A stretch of 64,000 nt of DNA from Pseudopithomyces maydicus. Its lineage: Eukaryota; Ascomycota; Dothideomycetes; Pleosporales; Didymosphaeriaceae. The notes beneath the pieces are model-generated. The model made no database searches and had not been told where the DNA came from. It was given only the letters and a program-made list of their open reading frames with translations. Shown one piece after another: positions 34,330 to 47,055 of the stretch. The stretch is taken from NCBI GenBank assembly GCA_026873275.1, contig JANTUC010000003.1, positions 124,001 to 188,000 of the forward strand, given 5' to 3'. Numbering within the stretch: position 1 is the first letter of the stretch; every line of letters starts with the position of its first letter. The position numbers were made by a program, and so were the translations under genes.

Positions 34330-36266
34330 CTAAGCTTGATCAACGGCGATTTTATGAAGCAATGGGAGACAGATATAGCTAGCAAGTAAAATCACCAGTT
34401 TCGGTTCCTTCTATCGATTCATATTAGAGTTGACGAGTTCTGACTTAGCAAGTGTAATTCCATAGATTGCATAACCAAGTTATTACCTGAGCAGACTACC
34501 CACTGCACAACCCCCAACCACACCACCACTCCTATAAACACTCCACAGCACTTTCCTCCCCTTCCACTTTCATCTCCATCCCCCACACCACCACACCGCC
34601 ATGCACCCCATCGCGATCCCCCTCCCCACTACCTCCCCTACATATGTACCTACAACGCACCCTGCTGACGCCATGACTACGGCACATTACCCGTCCATGC
34701 ACACACTCACATTACCACCTCTCCACATCCCTGCATTCACCCTGCGAACCCAGAACCACGGCAAGCAGAAAGAAGGGAAAAAGTTACCCAGGGCCCTGAA
34801 ACTCTTTCTTGTTGAGCTTAGGTCCCAAGAACGGAGGTGCAGATGCGTACATACATGTGCGTGCGTGGGCGGATCCGATCTGGCGCCGAGGCCGAGGCCG
34901 ATATCGCCCCCACGAGAGGATTACTTTTTTCTGTAAGGGATTTTCATGTGTGGTTGGGTCGTTGGTATGGTGGTGTTGCAGGGTTATGCGGGTGCGGCGT
35001 GGGCTTGAGGCCCTGGATACCGAATTTGGACACTTTTCAATGTCATCTCGATCGCGGATAGCATGATACGAGATGTTAACAAAAGGTTAGGAAAAACAGG
35101 AGGAAAGAAAGTTTGACTACCCACCAGGCAGGTGTTTCATGATAGCTCTCAGCTGAAATCAATGCATACCCACCCACCTACCTACCTACCTACCTATTTA
35201 CATCAACGTGTAATAATTACCCATCCATCTACGTACCTATCTCCTTCCTCCTCCCTTCCACCTAACACGCTCACCGCCACATCCGCTACACCGCACCATT
35301 ACACCACGACTCCAAGCGCGCATGCAGCATTACCAAAAGCTAACCTAACGTCGCACCATCGCACCTTCCCTCACGTGCAACACCGCAAATTCCACAACAT
35401 GTATCTCTTTTACAATACCTGGTTGTACAGCCCTTACAACAACACGCAGCTCGAGATCAATCTATCATTCTAATACTTTGCCCAAAATGTACACAGCATC
35501 AATCTTGAAATCTTCATTAGAGGAAATTGTACGTCCAACGCACAGGTACCCAACCCGGACCCCCTCCGCTCCCCACGATTGGACTGAGTTTGAGCGGCGC
35601 TCAATCCGCATGCGCTACACTACATGCATATCTACAGATCTAAGTCGCCTACACATGTTCATATCTGATTTTGTATACCAGGCAGTGAGGTGTGGCGGAG
35701 GGGTACATAGTATGGCAATGAGCCGATAATATTGGATTGGGACGGAGGCGAGTCCGGGTTTAAGATGTATAGATATAGTCTCGTATTTAAGAAACAACTT
35801 AGAGAAAGGGCGTGGGTGGAGTGTGGGGCGGAATAGATGGATGAATGAATGATTGGGTGTGTAGGAAGATACTTGGGTACGCAACCACACGGCCAAACGA
35901 CGTAAATAGATAGATAGACAGATAGATCAATAGATCGATACACCGCCAGCTACTTAATCACTTCATACGTATTAATCTCCCTCCCTCCTTTTTCCCTTTC
36001 CACCCCCTTACCCCGTTTGAATGTACTTGTACCCCTCTTATACCTCATACCTCATACCCCCATCCACCATACCCCTCTTACACCCCCACCCCCTATGGGT
36101 AACCCCTCGTACACCCCTCTTATACCCCCTCTCACTATACCCTGACACCCCTCCCACACACACATACGCACACACTCCCTATACAAAGCCCCTCTCCTCA
36201 AACCACCGGCCTCTTTTTCATATATAAAATCCGCATCCGAACCGAGAAAATCGGCTTTCCAACCAC

Positions 36267-36296
36267 CCCATCCCATCCCATCCCATCCCATCCCAT
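36267..36296. repeat. (CCCAT)6 microsatellite
   Basis: Six exact tandem copies. Confidence 0.9.
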
Positions 36297-36715
36297 CCAT
36301 CGCCCGTCCTTTATCAAAACGAGAGAAAAGTGAAAAAAAGACCGAGAAAGCGAAAAAAGTAAACGCATTGCTTGATTCTCATCGCATTGTGCATCCCCAT
36401 CCATCGCCGGTAGGTAGATAAGGTAGTAGGTAGGTAGTAGTAGGGCATCCCCGATATACACAGCCCAGCGCAGTCCAGTCCAGTCCAGCCCATCGCATCG
36501 TACCGGCATCGCACCCTCCCACTCCATTTTGTACAAATACATACAACCCATATCCAACCCAGCAAACCAACCAACCAACCAAGCCCTTGATATAACCTGG
36601 AAATATGTAAAAAAAAATGTAAAAAAAATGTGAAAAAAAAAGTGAGCGGGTTGTGTGGAGTGATTGATCCCATCGCCATCCAGCACTGCAGCCCATATCG
36701 TCCCATCCCTGAATA

Positions 36716-36757
36716 AACCAAACCAAACCGAACCAAACCAAACCAAACCAAACCAAA
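36716..36757. repeat. (AACCA)n microsatellite, one substitution
   Basis: About eight copies with one G for A. Confidence 0.85.
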
Positions 36758-37064
36758 TGAGAAAAAAAACCATCATAACACATCGTAAACATCGTACGTA
36801 TCATGTGCCCCCTTCCGGCGCGCGTGCATTTTCGTCCTCCCGTGCCGTCCGTCCCGTCCATCATCATGAACCAACCTATTGCGGAAAACGAATACTCGCA
36901 TTTTCGTCAATCAACTGGGTATCAACCGCCTCATTAGAATACGTCTCCTCTCATCCCCTCTCATCTCGTGTCATCTCGTCTCGTATCATCTGTCCGTCTG
37001 CCTGCATGCCTTGCCCCTCAACTTGCTTTTTTTGTACAAACTGCTCGGTCGGAAACACTACATA

Positions 37065-37094
37065 TTTACTTTACTTTACTTTACTTTACTTTAC
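37065..37094. repeat. (TTTAC)6 microsatellite
   Basis: Six exact copies, ending 13 bp beyond the stop of the C2H2 transcription-factor gene, so probably in its 3' UTR. Confidence 0.9.
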
Positions 37095-37107
37095 TCTAGT
37101 CTACGTG

Positions 37108-40100
37108 CTACGAGACCACGACCGAGGCCTCGGCGCGCTGGATGAGATGGTTTGCGTGGGCTTCGAGGGCGCGGGCCATGACGTGGGTTACTGCTTGCGT
37201 GCATTAGCATCTCTCCATGAAGTGGTGCGGACGAGAATGTGTATATATACGTACCAGGCCAGACGGCAGACTTCTCCAGCATGTACGCCGTGACCATGAG
37301 GAGCTTGGTGCCGTAGCCGCAATGGCCGAGATTGGACAGGCCGCCCAGCATGGGGATCGCGTTGGACGTGATGTCGTAGGCGAGCTTCATGTCTGCAGTG
37401 TGGAGGATGTCGGCGATTTTTTGCAAGAGCTTCACGTCCTCTTCTTCGAGGAGCATGATGGCGGGCACGGCGGTGAAGTCGATTTCGTCTTTGCCGAGGA
37501 CGCCCAGGAAGCGGCCTACGCGGTCTTGGACGCTTGCGACCCACTCGGCGAGTATCTGCGCGCAGTCCATGCTGCACATGGCGGATGAATTGGGAAGCTC
37601 TCTGGCTGTGAATTCCGCGTATGTCGCACCGAGTTTGTCGGCCATTGAAAGGGAATCGGCTGCGTAGAATGCTGCTTTGCGCAGGTGTCGTTCCCTCTTT
37701 GATGACTGGCTGGACTGCATGCTGTTGTTCATTTGCCCTGGGCTCAGTTCACCCATCGTGTCGAGATCTTGGGGAGTGGCGTTGTTGGGATCACGAACTG
37801 TGACGTCCATAGGCTCTGACCGCTCCGGGGTACTGTCCGCAAGGGCAACTACGTCAATGCCCCTCGCAAGCTCAACCGACATGCCTTCAAAGTCTCGTTG
37901 CCACAGCAGTTCTTTTGCACGACTGAGATTGATGAAGAGTCTTACGTATGCCAAATCGAGCAAAGGTATACAATCAGCAGATAAAGGACCAAACGGACTG
38001 GGGCGCTCTATACTGTGATTTGGATTAGCTCTCCAAGCAGACTGCCACGCCTTCAATGCAGGCTCGACCTGTGCATGCATTGCTTCAGTTTCATGGGTTT
38101 TCCACAGACGGCCTGTGTGTCTTTGCCTGGTTTCCCAGATATACACATGGAGCGCATTGATAAGAACGTAACATCCAAAAGTGCTTGGGCGAATCTCGCT
38201 TTCCGTGAAGTCAGCCATAGGCATTTCTCCACCAAATGTTTGTTGATACGAGCCATTGGCTCTTTCCGATTGCTGGCGGGTACTAGCTTCCAACAGGTAA
38301 GTCATCGCGGCGTTGAATGACAGTCCCTTGGACTGGGCGATCATCGGTCCGCCCATAGCAGCCCACGCTTGTGGATTATCAACCGACCACAGGTCCTCTT
38401 CGCACGGCAAATCGAGTCTGATCTCGGAATTTAGAATCCGTGGTGGATGTGCGTAAGCCGAAACCAGAAGGCTTGACATGGAAAATACCGCAAAGTACGT
38501 TCGCTTGCATTCTTCTGCTCGCTTCCATCGTATCCACTGCGCGTGTTCGTCTAAGGATTCAGCCGGTGGAGTTATCCGCGTGCCATCGATCATCTCGATA
38601 TCTATGTTAGCGACATCTTTTGGAGGGCTAGGCATAGCGGATCCATCCTGAGCAGGGCGGTCAAGACCCGCAGCTTTAGCCAAGCTAACCAGAGCTGCGC
38701 AGTGCGTGCTCGCAACGTCGGCAGCTTGTTGGTCACCACAATTGTGCCCGAAAATAAGGTTCAGTAGCATGGCCTGCACCAGCCATAACGGCGGCTTATT
38801 CACCGATTCGTTATTGGCGCCCGGCCCGTTGACTGCGGCTGAGAGGCCAGCGCGGCGGCGTTCGTCCAGATAGAAAAGTATCAACTTTTTGGCAGATTCG
38901 AACAAATCTTTAGCGATACCATGCTCGAATTCGTAAAGAGCGCCTATAGCAGCCATGGCAAGGATCAGGCAGCCGCCACCACCGACCATGTTTTCATGGG
39001 TATAGTTGTTGGCAGTGCGTATCTGATGCGTGTATGCTGGTGTGTCGAAAGAGAGCGTAGGGATATGTAGGAAGGGCAGGTGAGGGTGGAAGTATCGGAT
39101 ATAGGCGTGCACATAGCGCTGGAGGTCTACGGTGCTCGGGAGAGAAGCAACCTGCTGCGCTTTTCCCGAGCTTGCGGAGAGTGGCGAACTGATGTGCGGC
39201 TGAGAGAACTTGCGCTGAGGGGTTCCGAAACCGAGGGCTTGTGACAAGTTGAAGACCAGGGCTTGTCTCGTGGCATCCGTCAGCGTATCGCTAGATACAG
39301 AGGTGACGGAACTGTGCCTTGCACTGCCGTTTATTGAAGAGGATGATATGCTGCCGGAATCAGAATTGAATGTGATCGGAGGTTGGAAGTACTGATTTGG
39401 CATACCCGGAATACCTGCAGTAGGGCTCATGGTAGGGAATGCTGGAGGGGTTGACATGTAAAAGTCGGTCGGTGCCCCCTGATCTGCCAGCTCTTTCGGA
39501 GACATGGCGTTGTTCATCATGAGCTCGGGAAATACGGGTGCCATAGCATCTAACGAATAGCTCGGCGGGTTGATGCTCGTGTGCGTCACCAGGGGTTGAT
39601 GCCACATGGGTGTCGTTGTCGGCTGGCCAGAACCGTCCACCATGACTTCGCTAAAGCCGCTTTGGCTAGTGGTGCTGATTGCCGACGGGGACGACCCGTC
39701 ACCCACGGGGTCGGCGGGGCCCGGGAATATGACGGAGCTGTCCAAGCCGCTACCCCAGGGAATCTCGTCTTCATCGATGGCGTTGGTTGCGAAGGGATTT
39801 CCAAACACGTTGAAGGGTGACTGGGCATTTCCCATGCCTGCATTGAAATGATGCAGCTGGTTGGGGTTGATCGTCGACCCCGAAGAGCCGAAGAACTTGT
39901 CCAGCTCGAACTCATCAGGACTGAAGCCCGGAATGGGTGCCGTCCGCAGGCCGCCGCCCATGCCAAACCCGAGGTGGGTGTCGAGCTTGGGCAGGCCGTG
40001 ATTCTGGCCGCCGCCACCGATGGTGCTGGACATGCCCCGGAAGTCGTAGGCACTGGGGCCTCCCAGGCCTGACAGGCTCGCGTGGTGCGAATGACCGGGG

Positions 40101-40711
40101 TGGCCGCCACGACCGAGCGAAGCATTGTGAGACGCAAGCAGGCTGTTCAGCGCAGCGGGGTCGACATGGCTGATGGTGTTTGCCCGCGGACGCATCGAGG
40201 GGTTGATGGCTGCCGGGCCGCCGATGCTGCCCGCGACCGAGTTCTTGCGTATCCTGCCGGAGCTATTCGGAGGCAGCCCGGTGGTGCTGTCCCTCCGACC
40301 CGTGCGCGGTCGTGAGGAAGTCGCGCCCTGCTGGTGCAGCTTCTGCTGGTGGCGCAGCAGCAGGTCTCGGCGGGCGAAGCAGCGGGTGCACTGCGGACAC
40401 TCGAAGGGCTTCTCCTTGGTGTGTGAGCGCTCATGGCGCTTCAGGTGCTCGAGACGGGCAAACGAGCGCTGGCAGGTGCCGCATACGTGTGGCCGCGGCT
40501 TGTCGGTCTTCGGGGGCGGGAGGGGCGGGTTGTTCGTGTTCTGCGGGGCATCGGGCTTGACGGTCTGGACGGAAGCTGCGTTCGGGCGTTGCTGTCAGTC
40601 ACACGTTCACGCCAATTGACGTCTGATGCGGGGAGTCATACAATTGCTGCTGCTGGCAGCGCTCGCGCCAATGGCCGGGGGAGCCGACGGGCCCATGGTG
40701 TCGCTGGTCAT
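37108..40711 (-). CDS. C2H2 zinc-finger transcription factor with fungal-specific TF domain
   Basis: Three exons: 40642-40711, 37255-40575 and 37108-37190. Introns are GTATGA...GCAG (66 bp) and GTACGT...GCAG (64 bp), phases close and the protein is 1157 residues. Two adjacent fingers lie near the N-terminus: Cys55, Cys58, His71, His75 and Cys83, Cys86, His99, His104, with HTKEKPFECPQC as linker. This finger pair is of the yeast Adr1/Rsf2 type. A Gly/Ser/Pro-rich region of about 350 residues follows, then a fungal-specific TF (PF04082-type) domain beginning near LQRYVHAYIRYFHPHLPFLH. Relatives regulate carbon-source, peroxisome or acetamide genes (yeast Adr1, Aspergillus AmdX), but I cannot assign orthology. 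Skipping the last splice would add a different tail; the spliced end (VTHVMARALEAHANHLIQ) looks more protein-like. It stands alone in a repeat-rich region. Confidence 0.88.
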
Positions 40712-41372
40712 GCTCGCTCACAAGGGCGGCAAGGCAGCACGTCTCCAGGCTGAGCGATTCGGCGAATTGGCCGAGGGCTGCGCCTGTCGAGGAGCTTCGC
40801 TGTGCCGAGGGGAAGCTGCGACGCGGCGTGGGGCAGGCGCTTGCTGCTCCCTGGAAGCTGCGACGGGTAGGAGGTGAGAGCTGCCGCGTAAACAAAGGAC
40901 GAGGTCCAGACAAGGACGCTGCAACAACACACCTACGTCAGCGGGGGAGGTTTCGACGGGACCCCGAAAATGCATACCTTTCTCACAGGTCCCGGGCGGT
41001 GCGGCAGGAGGTACAGCGGGTGGGCCTCCGAGCACCGGCGGGTGGATCTCCGTCGTCAGTACCGAGGGGTGCGGCAGTCAATGGATCCAGGGTGGACGAC
41101 GGGGAGGTGGTAACGGCGGCAGGCGGCGATGGGAAGCAGCAAGAGATGGAGCAGCGACCGTTGCAAGTGGCGAATGTCAAATGGCGTAGGTCTGGGGGGT
41201 CAGGACGAGAAGAGAGGTGCAAAAGGGTACGGCAGAAGAGGCTAGAGAGAGGTCGGACGTGCTGGCTAGCAGCGGGACGGACTGTCGACGCAGGCTGCGA
41301 ACTGGTGCTAGAGCGAGCGGTCAGGTTTCGAATGCAATGGCCTCGCGTCTCGACGGGCGGTTCCGTGGCCCA

Positions 41373-41423
41373 GGGCAGACGGGCAGACGGGCAGACGGGC
41401 AACGGGCAGACGGGCAACGGGCA
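41373..41423. repeat. CAGACGGG/CAACGGG minisatellite
   Basis: Alternating units of CAGACGGG and CAACGGG, about six copies. Confidence 0.8.
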
Positions 41424-43634
41424 GCTGGATGCACGCACTCGTGGAGCTGTGGGCGATGCACAGAGCGTTGGACAGCGCCGTCGCTGCGTGCCAGCCTCGC
41501 CTGTGTGCGGTTTTGTAACCAGCGATGCTGCGGTTGGCCGGCTGCAGCGCTGAATGGGCCGGTATGGGGGCGCCAGGCCAGACTGTGCAGCTCACGGCGG
41601 ACGGGCAAGCTCTCGCCAGGCGCGGGTGTGATTGGGCGGGGCGGCGCAGTTGGAATCCGGGGCAGCTTGGGCGCACGAACCAGTCCCCGCCTCAGCCTTT
41701 CTTCTTGGTGCGGTGGGATGGATGGCGAAGGGTGCGAGCGGCGTACGGGGGGCGGAGGGTCAGAGCAAGAGGCACTGTACGGAGCCCGCAGAGCACGAGC
41801 TGTGAGGGTCGAGAAGTGTTGCGCGGCAACGCTTGGAGTAAGAGGCGTTCGCTCGCCCGTTGTAAGCAGATCCCCCAGCGCCGGTACTCGTAATCCGTCC
41901 AGCCAGGTTGCATGACAGAGACGATGCAGCGAGACCCTAGTTCCTAGCTGGCGCGCCAGGGCTCCAGGGCTCCAACGCCGCCGGCGGGCTTCTCGGCCTG
42001 CAGCAGCACGCCGTTTGGCGCAGCGTTCAGGTCGGGTCGGGTCCATGTTCACTTGTGCTCTACCTACGTCGTCGAACAACGTTTACAGCCTGCGCGCCCG
42101 TGCAGGGATGGCCATCCTGGGCCAGCAGAAGGGGTCTGGTGCCCAGCCGCCCGATATGATCCCGAGCTGCAGCTTGTGCTGGCGAGCCGTGAAGGGCAGC
42201 GATGCGCGCCGCGAGCTCGCCGCCTGGTCGATGACCTCGCCCTCGCTGATCGCGCAGCAGCAAGCAGCAGCAATGCCTGGCCCGCCGACGCGGTAGTCGA
42301 ACCCCCGGAAGTCGGCAGCCCGTGGCTGGAGTCCTGACAAGCTCCAGACTACCAGGCGAGGCAGCGCGGGCTGCGTGCTTGGCCTCCGCCGAGCTGCAGC
42401 GTCGACAGGACGGACAGGTACTATGGCACGACTGCGCGCCTGCAACTGCAAACGCCTTCATCTGGTAGATTGGCCTGGCCTCGGCTCGCGACCAGCAATT
42501 AATAAGTGTGGTCGTCGCTCGAGCTTGAGCAACTGCAGACCCCAGCAGCATCAGCGGGTAATGGCACGGTTCGGATGCTGCTCAGGTTCCCGAGATCGAG
42601 TTTCATGCCTCCTAGCCCCTGCCGCGGGACGAATGGTGATGCTGAGCGAGGCCTGCTGCTGCATGAGCTCCCTTGTCCTCCAGGCGGGCCTCGAATGTGG
42701 GAAACAGCCACGACATGGACGCGCTCGTTGCCACAGAGTGGACCACGACGACGATGCCACAGGGCGACCGGCGCCGGTACCGTCACGCCATGCAGCGTCA
42801 GCTCCTGCGCATCTCCGCCCGAGCAGGAAAATAAGAAAAATAAGAAAAAAATCAGAATCTGGGGAAGCAGACAGAGGCCGTGGGGAGCTTGGATCGGAAG
42901 TGCAACACGCCCGGCCAAGCACCGCGCAGCACCCTGTCCATCTAGCGACGCATGACCGGACGCACCTAGCCTGTTCGGGACGCAGTCTGGGGAAGCTGGC
43001 CCGTGCGGGATGTTTCTGATTCGCCCGCTTGTGGCTGCTCAGCGCCTGGGCCGCCTGCTGTCAGTTGCTGATCGCACGCTTCGTCCCTTGTCCCTTGGCT
43101 TGCTTGCTTGCTTGCAAGCCCTGGAGCCCTCACCGCACTATCCCCCAGCGAGCGAGCCTGCCTGCACTCAGTCTGCACTGCAGTGACTGCACCCGCAACG
43201 ATGTCCCAAGCAGAGCACAGAGCGAGCTGCTGGCTGCTCCACTGGCTAACTCCACCGGCAGCTCCAGCAGCTGCTCCAGCACCAGCTCCAGCTCCAGCTC
43301 CAGTTCCAGTTCCAGCGGAGATGCACTGCACTGCACTGCCCGCCGCCAATTCCACCTGCCGGCTTCCGCACAACGGTGCTCGTTCCGCGTGCACTTGGGC
43401 GCCCGCTATGCTATCCACACGGAACGCCGTCCATGGTTTCCTGTACTTGTCACTGTGGGTTCCGCACCGCACCTGACCTTGGCCGCAATGCATGCCGCGA
43501 CATTCAAAGCCAGCCATACGGCGTCCGAGCCTTTTCTACCGCTACCACCTCCAGCCCGCGATTACGTAGCCCGTCTGAGAGACTGCAAAGCCCTCGGATT
43601 TCGGCGGCATGCACCACCTCTCTCGCCCGGAGAC

Positions 43635-43661
<27 letters not shown>
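43635..43661. repeat. (GCT)9 trinucleotide repeat
   Basis: Nine exact copies, followed by CCAGC/CCATC tetranucleotide runs near 43698-43738. Confidence 0.9.
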
Positions 43662-43665
<4 letters not shown>

Positions 43666-44721
43666 TGCCTGGCCTTGCCTTACCTTGCCTTGCCTATCAT
43701 CCATCCATCCAGCCAGCCAGCCAGCCAGCCATCCATCCACGGTGTAGTCCATGTAGCGTAGCCCATGCCGGTACATTGTAATTCGCGCAGTCGTCACCAC
43801 CGTTCCGTTCGCTCGCTCGCTCGCGTTCATGTGCCCTGCCGCCGCTCGCTGTTGCGTTGCGCCCGGCCCCATACCGTACCATGCCATGCCATGCCATGCT
43901 GCTCTACCCACTGCCGCCGCTGATCGTTTCCCAAAGCTCAATTGCGCCGGGCATGAATAGTAGCTCCGAGAATAGAAGACATTGTGGATGCCATGCCATG
44001 CTTGTCAGCGGGCATTTTTTTCCTTCGTGAAGCGATCGTCCTCGGCAAGGCCTGAAGCGCGATCGTTGCCAATCAATGCCGTCTACGTGCGAGTCGCGAG
44101 TGGACAGGGCATGGTATGGCATGGTATGGCTCCAGCGATGCTGCGATGCTGCGCGACACGGTCGATTGATGGAGATTACGTGCGAGCCTGCTGCGTACGT
44201 CCATACATGCGAATGTCACGGCTGCACAGCTTGTACATAGCTGTGCACATTGGAGCTAGCTAATGGCAGGCGCCCACTGTACGGTACATACGTACGTACG
44301 TCACCTTTGGCGACCGATGAGAACGCTCCCGTTGTCGTCGACTGCTCCGACCGACCGCCTGACGTAGAGCGCATCCGACACACGTAGGTAGGGTAGGCCA
44401 TGCCCCTGATCACAAGAGTACGTCGAGTCGGAAGATCAGCCCTCGCTCGCCTGCCTTCCCCTTCAGTCGTGCAGCGGCAATGCGCGCTCGCCACTTGAAG
44501 ACGTCACAGACACAGACAGGCACTGTTTTCGACTACCTACCTACCAAACCGCATGGGAACGACGCGCTGCGCTGTGTAAAACACCGGGGCGCGCACCGCA
44601 CTCCTGTCGCCATGCAGCATCGTTCTTCCTCCTAGACTCCCTACGTAGACTCCCTACGTAGACTACCGCTGCGCTTACCCACGGCCATTTCCGGGCCCTG
44701 TGATGGGGCAGCCTAGGACTA

Positions 44722-45257
<536 letters not shown>

Positions 45258-45916
45258 CGTACGTGGTACATGTATCGAACGTTTCGCGAATGCCTGCACG
45301 CGAAACCTTGTCCCAAACTGGTATTCCGCCCTGTGGAGCTATGGGCCTGTGGGCCTGTACGTAGTGGGACCTCTGTACTGTACCTACTGTACATGCTTTG
45401 CCCATTCCGTTTTGCACCCGCCAGCTACCCATCCCATATCCCTACATACCTACCGCAAGCTACATGCCCGTCGCTATCTCCTGCTCGCTCGCCTGCTCGC
45501 CTGCTCGCCCGTTCCATCCAAGTATGTATTTCCAGCTTTCCTGCTTTCCTCGCTGCTGGCCGGCGTGTATGTATGTATGTATGTGTATGTAAGTGCGAAG
45601 CACCGCCCAGGCCAGCCAGCCCAGTCGCGTCTCGTCGAGTGGCCCCGCCACCCTCCAAGCCCAAGGCAAGGTGCAACCCATATTGCGGCCGCCTGGCTAG
45701 CGAGCTAGCTGCGAGACGCCAGCCTATCACGCCACCATGTGTGCTCCCGGAGGCTGCCTGTTGCTGCGAACCGTTCGAGGGCATGGATCGGCGCGGGCTA
45801 AACGGGGCCGGGCTGGGCGACGGGCGAGGCGCGCTGGATGGGCTGGGGGGGATCGTGCTGCTGCCGTGTGTGGTTTGTGTGGATGTAGGTAGGGTAGTCT
45901 GCTTGCTGTGGGTATG

Positions 45917-45964
45917 TATGGGTGGATGTATGGGTGGATGTATGGGTGGATGTATGGGTGGATA
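45917..45964. repeat. 12-bp minisatellite, four copies
   Basis: Unit TATGGGTGGATG, four copies, the last with one change. Confidence 0.85.
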
Positions 45965-46994
45965 TATGGACATTGGCCCGGAGATGGGCATGGGTGGATG
46001 GGCTTAGTGGGCGTGGTATGGTATGTATGGATGGGTGTATGGGCGGGTGAGTAGGCTTGGAGGAAGGTAGGTAATGTGATGGGTGGAATCAGGTGAGGTT
46101 GATGCGAATCGATACGCTGGATTCTGTGCAGAGTATGTATTGCTGTGGAAGGCTGGGTTGCGCTGCCTTTTCCGTGCCTTCTCCGATGCTCCGTGTGGCA
46201 TTCGAAGAGTACCCACGCTCGCCGTACAACATGTCCATACATACATACATATCTACCTCCCTCCCTCCATATGTGATCCCTCTCCATGCCCATCCTCCTA
46301 CTATCTACCTACCTCGCCCGCCACAAGCTAATCCCTCCCATCATCCACCTACCACTACCGCCTACCACCTAATCCACCCTAACCCTAAACCCAAACAAAC
46401 CCACGCCGGGCCCCCAGTCCAAGCGAATAAGCGCCCTCCCTTCCCTCCCTCAATCCAGGCTAACCTCCATCATCCTCCCAGGCCAGGGTCGCAAAAAGCC
46501 GCTTTCCTCCTTGGAGGCGAGGGAAAGCGCTAGCGTGCATGCGGTTAGGGCGAAAGCTACATTTGACGACTGGCCTTGGGGTTTGGGCAGGGGTGCGGAG
46601 GGTATGGAAGGTAGGGTGTAGCAGGGCAGGGCAGGGTAGGGCAGGTTATATTGTGTGTGGGAGTGGGAGAGGGAAGGGGAGGCTGTGTTTGGGATGGGGA
46701 TGGGCTGGTGGGGATGATGGGGACGGAGGAGGGAAGGGAGCGTGTAACTGGAGTCGGTGCACAGCAGTACTCTAACGTCCATGGATGCACGTATGTTCGT
46801 ATCTCCGAAATCCCGCGGCGGAAAGGAAAACGGTGCGTTTCGGACCGTGAATGAGTGTGCGTGTATGTGTGTGGCCGGGCCCCGTATGTCTCTACCTACG
46901 GTTGGTAGGTACCTCCGTACCCTCCCAGCCAACCTCGTACCTTCGTACTTCGTACCGCCCATACGATACACGGCCCAGCATATACACACATGCC

Positions 46995-47055
46995 CACCTA
47001 ACTACCTACCTGCCTACCTACCTGCCTACCTACCTTCCTGTCTACCTACCTCGTC
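46995..47055. repeat. Imperfect CCTA/CCTG repeat
   Basis: Interrupted tetranucleotide run of CCTA and CCTG units, pyrimidine-rich on the plus strand. Confidence 0.8.

Larger units (their letters stand above)
34330..37107. other. Simple-repeat-rich intergenic region
   Basis: No supported gene. It holds CCTA runs near 35170-35192, GATA-type runs near 35907-35940, a CCCAT array, AACC and AACCA arrays and a TTTAC array. The long minus-strand frames near 36.2-36.9 kb are translations of these repeats. Confidence 0.55.

Noticed and set aside
36198..36867. Long minus-strand frames with Trp/Phe/Gly-rich translation
   Set aside because: They are translations of AACCA and CCCAT microsatellites.
40828..42079. 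Several long frames on both strands
   Set aside because: GC-rich DNA with few stops; Arg/Ala/Gly-skewed translations contain the CAGACGGG repeat and no conserved pattern.
43029..43781. 250-codon frame with poly-Ala and Ser runs
   Set aside because: Created by GCT and CAGCTC repeats.
45270..46007. 245-codon plus-strand frame
   Set aside because: Ends in translated 12-bp minisatellite and has no domain.
46376..46393. Telomere-like CCCTAACCCTAAACCC
   Set aside because: Only two units; too short to claim an interstitial telomere or a chromosome end.
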